The position numbers were made by a program, and so were the translations under genes. Of a stretch of DNA of 11,852 nucleotides, positions 7,796 through 11,852 are shown in pieces (within the stretch, counting starts at the first letter, position 1; each line of letters opens with the position of its first letter). The notes under the pieces were generated by a model. The model saw only the letters and a list, made by a program, of their open reading frames with translations, did not search any database and was not told the origin of the DNA. Location: NCBI GenBank assembly GCA_003024985.2, contig PXIH01S0046025.1. One strand, written 5' to 3'. This DNA is from Euperipatoides rowelli (Eukaryota; Onychophora; Udeonychophora; Euonychophora; Peripatopsidae).

Positions 7796-9874
7796 CTAAA
7801 TTGCACAAGAACTGCACTCTTCAATAGATAAATTTTTGTTCCTAGTATAATAAAGACTTTTTAGCCCTTTGCTTCTAGCATACAAATAAAGCTTTACTAG
7901 CTCTCTAGTGCTAGTATCACTAGTAACGTACAAAGTAGTGCTAATACCCTGATCTACATGCCTTTGCATCTCACTAACTAAGTCAATTAACTTAGTCATA
8001 TCAGTAAAATAAGCTGATTTGTAGTACTTCATGTTAGCTCTAGTCAAATAAGGCATTGGATAATACGTTGTAGAATTACCATACGTTCTAACCTCTACCA
8101 AGTCAATTATTGGCATAACTGAAGAAGTTGCATTGTGAATGTAGGAAATACTTTGTGTTGGAGCTACGGCCAAACGATAAGAATGGTAAAGCCCATGTTC
8201 CTTAACTTGAGCCTTTAAATTCTTCCAATCGTCCTTTGTGGGGAGCTTGGTACTCTTAAAAAGTTCTTTAACAAACTCAGTTACAGGAGAAAAATCCTCT
8301 TCTAAGTACATAGTAAAATAATTACCATTAAAGTATTCACTCTTGTTGAAATCCTTAAACTTTACTCCAGTTTCAATTGCTATTTGCATGCTACTTTCAA
8401 GCGAGTAATAGTTTAATAACATGAAAAATACTCTTACAAAATCAACAGCCTCAACACTTTCAAAAGATAAATGATTTTTAGCTAAAAACCCATGCAAGTT
8501 CATTACCCCAAGGCCCACAGAATGAAAATTATTATTGGCTTTTTGTACACTAGGTGCATTTCTGATATTGGTTAAATCACTAACCGCTGTTAGTGCACAA
8601 AGTCCATAGTGAACTGCTTCTTTTAAATTACCATTTTCCATTACATTAACAATATTTAACGAACCCAAAACACAACTAATGTCATAACCAAGTTCATCGT
8701 CTTCCTCATAATCATTAATCTTAGACATAGTTTGAATTTGAAAAATCTCTGTACAAAGATTAGACATTTTAATATTACCAAGGCCTTTTAAAGGATTTTG
8801 TAAGTTCGCATTAGAAGAAAACATTAAATAAGGATAACCTGATTCAAATTGCAATTTTGCAATTGTAGTTAACATCTTACGAGCACTAAGCGACTTCTTA
8901 AAGACCAAAGGATTAGCAACTAATAAATCATAATCCGTATTAAAATCAAGCTCATCAAAATGCTTGCCACAAGCTTTGTAAACACTATAAGGTCCAAAAA
9001 CATAGAAATTCTCATTCTCTTTTGCAAGTGTAAAAAACTTATCTGGAATAATTACCCCTAAGGACAAAGTTTGTATTCTACTTTTCTCATCTGCATTAAT
9101 TTTCTTAGTATCTAGAAATTCTTCTATGTCATAATGAAAAATACTCAAATAAACAGCTCCTGCTCCTTTTCTTTGTCCCATTTGATCAGCATAGCTAAAT
9201 CCATCTTCTAAAAGCTTCATAACAGGCAAAACACCCTTACAAACATTCCAAATTCCTTTAATAGATTCGCCCTTTGCTCTTAACCTAGTCAGGTTAAGAG
9301 CAACTCCTCCTCCAACCTTAGAAAGCTGCATAGCTGTTGCAAGATTAAAAGTTATGCTATTTAATGAATCATCCATTTCAAGTAAAAAACAAGAAATAAA
9401 CTCTCCTCTACGTTTCTTTCCAGCGTTCAAAAAAGTTGGTGTTGCTGGTTGGTACCATTGTTTAATCATAATGTTGGCAAGATTCTTTGCTAAATCAAAC
9501 TTTCCTCTTGCAAGACTAAGACTTACGGCTAAGATTCTATCCTCATAAGTTTCTAAATATAAATTCTTATCATTGCTTTTTAAAGCATATTCTTTATAAA
9601 ACTTAGCAGCACTCATATAAGAAGAAAAAGTAAAATTATGAGAATAAATAAAAGCATGCAAAGCTTCTATTTGCTCCTCATTGTACAAAGCATAAAAATC
9701 CTCGTAAAAATCATTTTCAATTAAATATTTCATCCTCTTTGTAGGACTTTTAAATATCAACATTTGAGACTTAACCTCTTCAATAAATAATTTCAAAGCT
9801 TGCTTGTCTTTTTCTAACTGAAAAAAGCCCTTGATTTTAATTATTAGCTGATTGTTAAGTTCCAAATGTGTCAT
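7796..9874 (-). CDS. nrdE: Ribonucleotide reductase class Ib, large (catalytic) subunit
   Basis: A 692-residue catalytic subunit, close to the usual 700-715 of class Ib and without an N-terminal ATP cone. Active-site residues are visible: Cys162 (FISCFLLE) and Cys401 (ISCVLGSLN) as the redox pair, and Asn372, Cys374 and Glu376 in SNLCTE, where Cys374 carries the thiyl radical. Tyr675-Tyr676 (LKSLYYTR) belong to the radical-transfer path. The C-terminus, EECSSCAI, has the Cys687/Cys690 pair that passes electrons from a redoxin. The start follows AAAGGAG (plus-strand 9885-9891), which lies within the end of nrdI; only 2 bp separate the genes, so translation is probably coupled. No nrdH glutaredoxin gene is in this window, so a thioredoxin encoded elsewhere must re-reduce it. 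Confidence 0.98.
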   Translation of the reverse strand: MTHLELNNQLIIKIKGFFQLEKDKQALKLFIEEVKSQMLIFKSPTKRMKYLIENDFYEDFYALYNEEQIEALHAFIYSHNFTFSSYMSAAKFYKEYALKSNDKNLYLETYEDRILAVSLSLARGKFDLAKNLANIMIKQWYQPATPTFLNAGKKRRGEFISCFLLEMDDSLNSITFNLATAMQLSKVGGGVALNLTRLRAKGESIKGIWNVCKGVLPVMKLLEDGFSYADQMGQRKGAGAVYLSIFHYDIEEFLDTKKINADEKSRIQTLSLGVIIPDKFFTLAKENENFYVFGPYSVYKACGKHFDELDFNTDYDLLVANPLVFKKSLSARKMLTTIAKLQFESGYPYLMFSSNANLQNPLKGLGNIKMSNLCTEIFQIQTMSKINDYEEDDELGYDISCVLGSLNIVNVMENGNLKEAVHYGLCALTAVSDLTNIRNAPSVQKANNNFHSVGLGVMNLHGFLAKNHLSFESVEAVDFVRVFFMLLNYYSLESSMQIAIETGVKFKDFNKSEYFNGNYFTMYLEEDFSPVTEFVKELFKSTKLPTKDDWKNLKAQVKEHGLYHSYRLAVAPTQSISYIHNATSSVMPIIDLVEVRTYGNSTTYYPMPYLTRANMKYYKSAYFTDMTKLIDLVSEMQRHVDQGISTTLYVTSDTSTRELVKLYLYARSKGLKSLYYTRNKNLSIEECSSCAI

Positions 9875-9876
9875 TA

Positions 9877-10236
9877 TTACTTTGCTCCTTTAAGTTTTTC
9901 TACAAAAGTCTCAACATCAATGGGATGTCCTGAGAGTTCAAATTTTAAAAATTCTGGAACAGAATATTCTCTTGTAATCAAGTCAACTGCTTTGCAAAAA
10001 TTAGAACCCCAACTTTTATTACCACTACCAGCAACTCCTTTCATTAAAGCATTATTATTTTTTAAAAAATGTTCAACTTCTTCAGGCAATTCCCCAGCCC
10101 TAGTTGTGTAAGTAACTAAAACAAAAGGCTCTAAAACTCTCTCCATTCCAGTTTCAATTCGTATAATATTTCTAAGTCCCGTTTTTTCAATAAAACGACT
10201 AATATTACCTGTTTTAGAGGCATAAACTACTAACAT
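9877..10236 (-). CDS. nrdI: NrdI flavodoxin-like activator of the class Ib reductase
   Basis: A 119-residue flavodoxin-like protein. In this family NrdI binds FMN and supplies the oxidant that assembles the Mn(III)2-tyrosyl radical in NrdF. Recognisable elements are the N-terminal phosphate-binding loop YASKTGNISRF (5-15), VTYTTRAGELPEEVEHF (41-57) and the flavin loop GVAGSGNKSWGSNFCKA (67-83), matching the VIASGNRNFG region of other NrdI proteins. Length is slightly below that of E. coli NrdI (136). The start has GGAG (plus-strand 10244-10247) 7 nt upstream. It is the first gene of the minus-strand cluster and ends 2 bp before nrdE. Confidence 0.95.
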   Translation of the reverse strand: MLVVYASKTGNISRFIEKTGLRNIIRIETGMERVLEPFVLVTYTTRAGELPEEVEHFLKNNNALMKGVAGSGNKSWGSNFCKAVDLITREYSVPEFLKFELSGHPIDVETFVEKLKGAK

Positions 10237-10280
10237 CCATAAACTCCATTTCTGTACAATTTAATGTATTGATAAATATA

Positions 10281-10309
10281 ATAATAAACTTTTTTATTAA
10301 ACTTTGAAA
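10281..10309 (-). promoter_or_regulatory. Candidate promoter of the nrdIEF cluster
   Basis: On the minus strand TTTCAA (plus 10304-10309) and TATTAT (plus 10281-10286) are 17 bp apart, placing the start near 10274 and giving a leader of about 38 nt. A direct repeat TAAACTTT (10285-10292 and 10298-10305, 13-bp period) overlaps the core promoter and could be a binding site. No NrdR-box pair is visible. Confidence 0.4.
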
Positions 10310-10314
10310 TAATT

Positions 10315-10342
10315 TTGCTTCCTAATGTAAAAAAAATATTAT
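10315..10342 (+). promoter_or_regulatory. Candidate promoter of brnQ
   Basis: TTGCTT (10315-10320) and TATTAT (10337-10342) are 16 bp apart; a second -10-like TATATAA follows at 10345-10351. It is divergent from the nrdI promoter, with the two -35 elements about 5 bp apart, so one regulator could affect both. Confidence 0.35.
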
Positions 10343-10376
10343 TTATATAAAATAAATAAGAAAAAGGTGATTTTAC

Positions 10377-11540
10377 ATGTTAAAAAATAAAAATAATCCA
10401 ATAATCTTAGGTTTTTATATTTTTTCTTTATATTTTGGAGCAGGAAATCTTATTTTTCCAAGCTACATGGGTTTTAAACTAGGAAGTAATTGGCTAGCTG
10501 GGTTTATTGGTTTTTTTATCTCCGAAATATTACTTACCGTTCTTGCTCTAATATCTTTTGTAAGAAAAAAAAATTACGAAGAATTTTCAAAACCACTAGG
10601 CCAACCTTTTGCGGATATTTTTTTATTTGTACTACTAAGTTTATTAACACCAATAATTTGTTTGCCAAGAATAGGTGCTACTGTTTTTGAATTTGCAATT
10701 AAACCTTATTTAGCAGAAATATACGCAAATAATAACTTTATTTATTTAATTTACTTAGTATTTTACTTTACTCTAGTGATGTTATTTGCCAATTATAAAA
10801 ATAGCATAAACCTTATTGGGAGAATACTAGCACCCATGTTAATTTTATGCATAACTTTTCTGCTTGTAAAAGGCTTTCTTATTGCAAGAAACAGCTTTCC
10901 AAACAGTGAAGGTACTGCTGTAAATCCTTTTTTGTATGGATTTAAAACAGGCTATCAAATAATGAGTTCCATTATGGCTGTACCAATGGGAATATTACTT
11001 TTACAAAGACTTAAAGTCAACAAAAATAAACAAGATTTAGTAATTAAAACCTTAACTCAAGCTTCTTTTATTTCTGGGCTTTTACTTTTGCTAATTTACT
11101 CAGGTTTAATATATTTAGGTGTTAAGTTTAACCCTTTAAATACAAATTCTGAAAATCTCTCTACAATTGCTTATTTAAGTTATTTATTAAATTTTGTATT
11201 AGGAACTGGATTTGGTAAATACTTAATCTCAACAATAATGATACTTGCTTGTTTCACAACAGCAGTAGGCTTAAGTTTAATATACGCTGATTTTTTAAAA
11301 ACTAAATTTAAAATTAAGCCAATCAACTCTTACAAAATAATAATGCTAAGCTCAAGTTCACTAGCCTTTCTTAAAGTAGAAGGTATTATTCAAGCAGCCT
11401 TGCCAATTTTAGAACTAATTTACCCTATTTATATCCTTTTAGTCTTTTACAACTTGTTTAAATTAAAAAATCATAAACTCTTTAAACTTGCATGCTGCAT
11501 AACCTGCTTGTCATCAGTTTTAAATAATATTTATTATTGA
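10377..11540 (+). CDS. brnQ: Branched-chain amino-acid carrier, BrnQ/LIVCS family
   Basis: A 387-residue inner-membrane protein, hydrophobic throughout with roughly ten to twelve membrane helices. The family signature FGAGNLIFPSYMG (20-32) and the loop CLPRIGATVFEFAIKP (95-110) match BrnQ, a cation-coupled importer of leucine, isoleucine and valine. It is shorter than the usual 430-440 residues; loops look reduced rather than any end lost. An excellent Shine-Dalgarno (AAAGGTGA, 10363-10370) sits 6 nt before the ATG. It is transcribed divergently from nrdI, with 140 bp between start codons. Borreliae make no branched-chain amino acids, so import is essential. The precise substrate is not provable from sequence. 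Confidence 0.88.
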   Translation: MLKNKNNPIILGFYIFSLYFGAGNLIFPSYMGFKLGSNWLAGFIGFFISEILLTVLALISFVRKKNYEEFSKPLGQPFADIFLFVLLSLLTPIICLPRIGATVFEFAIKPYLAEIYANNNFIYLIYLVFYFTLVMLFANYKNSINLIGRILAPMLILCITFLLVKGFLIARNSFPNSEGTAVNPFLYGFKTGYQIMSSIMAVPMGILLLQRLKVNKNKQDLVIKTLTQASFISGLLLLLIYSGLIYLGVKFNPLNTNSENLSTIAYLSYLLNFVLGTGFGKYLISTIMILACFTTAVGLSLIYADFLKTKFKIKPINSYKIIMLSSSSLAFLKVEGIIQAALPILELIYPIYILLVFYNLFKLKNHKLFKLACCITCLSSVLNNIYY

Positions 11541-11579
11541 ACTAAAATCAAAAGTGAGCTATATTGAAATTTAGTTTTT
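11540..11579 (+). terminator. Possible terminator after brnQ
   Basis: AACTAAA (11540-11546) can pair with TTTAGTT (11570-11576), followed by a T-run (11575-11579). The loop of 23 nt is large and the stem has one G-C pair, so strength would be low. The position directly after the brnQ stop is suitable. Confidence 0.3.
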
Positions 11580-11598
11580 AAGAAAATTAAAAAAGTGT

Positions 11599-11852
11599 AT
11601 GAGAAAAAGTAAGTTTAAAAAAAGTTTATTTTATTTATTATTTTTAATATGTTTTACAACTTTAAGTTGTGGCTTAACTTTACTTAGCCTTAGAGATTTT
11701 GATGATGAGATTTTATACAGAGACAGAATTTCTAATATTAGAAAACAAAGACTATACTACGGTTACCAATCACCTTATTTCAAAACAGTTGGATATACTG
11801 CAAAAGAACTCAAAGATGCTGGGTTTACTGCAAAAGAACTTGTAAAGGCATA
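11599..11852 (+). CDS. Repeat-containing lipoprotein, partial (3' end beyond window)
   Basis: The reading frame is open from ATG 11599 to the window edge (84 codons seen). The first residues, MRKSKFKKS, a hydrophobic stretch and TLSC form a lipoprotein signal with Cys24 as the lipidated residue. A short charged linker (about 33-60) is followed by two decapeptide repeats, GYTAKELKDA and GFTAKELVKA, at 65-84, and the pattern probably continues. Such repeats with a T-A-K-E-L core form short helical units in various bacterial proteins, and their function is unclear. An in-frame stop at 11572-11574 leaves this ATG as the only sensible start, although the ribosome site is weak. I do not recognise the protein beyond this. 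Confidence 0.7.
   Translation, partial: MRKSKFKKSLFYLLFLICFTTLSCGLTLLSLRDFDDEILYRDRISNIRKQRLYYGYQSPYFKTVGYTAKELKDAGFTAKELVKA
11791..11850 (+). repeat. Two 30-bp tandem units encoding decapeptide repeats
   Basis: Units 11791-11820 and 11821-11850 share the block ACTGCAAAAGAACT and differ mainly at the ends. They translate to G-[YF]-T-A-K-E-L-x-x-A. The array is cut by the window end, so the copy number is unknown. Confidence 0.8.

Noticed and set aside
9866-10111. Plus-strand open frame opposite nrdI
   Set aside because: It is antisense to nrdI, which has flavin-loop motifs and a good ribosome site.
10237-10376. NrdR boxes before nrdI
   Set aside because: I looked for paired ACACAATATATTGTGT-like motifs at about 31-bp spacing and saw none.
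10490-10690. Alternative plus frame inside brnQ
   Set aside because: It overlaps the strongly supported BrnQ signature region and has no start signals.

Overview
The very low G+C content, the spirochaete-style lipoprotein signals and above all a DUF226/PF50-type plasmid-maintenance protein point to a Borrelia plasmid. A complete class Ib ribonucleotide reductase operon (nrdIEF) points to the relapsing-fever side of the genus, including B. miyamotoi-like species. Lyme-group borreliae are known to lack ribonucleotide reductase, while relapsing-fever species carry nrdIEF on their large linear megaplasmid. The species and replicon are inferred from gene content; no search was run.

Layout. (1) Bases 1-520 hold a small gene of unknown function. 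Its 3' end is disrupted by a perfect 10-bp tandem duplication. (2) Bases 594-1562 encode an AmiD/AmpD-type zinc N-acetylmuramoyl-L-alanine amidase with a C-terminal peptidoglycan-binding-like domain. (3) Bases 1659-5584 hold two methyl-accepting chemotaxis receptors that overlap by 4 bp (ATGA). Both have large Cache-like periplasmic sensors and unusual signalling tips. A promoter with a palindrome over the predicted start site lies upstream, and a 30-bp near-perfect palindrome sits in the second transmembrane segment of the first receptor. (4) Bases 10236 down to 5604 on the minus strand form a tight five-gene cluster: nrdI, nrdE, nrdF, a DUF226 plasmid-maintenance protein and a CAP/SCP-domain lipoprotein, with gaps of 2, 38, 25 and 38 bp. 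(5) Bases 10377-11540 encode a BrnQ-type branched-chain amino-acid carrier, divergent from nrdI. (6) From 11599 to the window edge is the start of a lipoprotein with decapeptide repeats.

How the genes may work together. NrdI, NrdE and NrdF make deoxyribonucleotides with a NrdI-activated, probably manganese, cofactor. That suits a spirochaete known for manganese rather than iron use. Co-transcription with a plasmid-maintenance protein would tie dNTP supply to replicon upkeep, but this is a hypothesis from gene order. The amidase, the chemoreceptors, BrnQ and the lipoproteins belong to the envelope, sensing and uptake functions expected of a host- and tick-adapted auxotroph.

There is no tRNA, rRNA, CRISPR array, insertion sequence or telomere that I can support. 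No gene-free stretch exceeds 300 bases.
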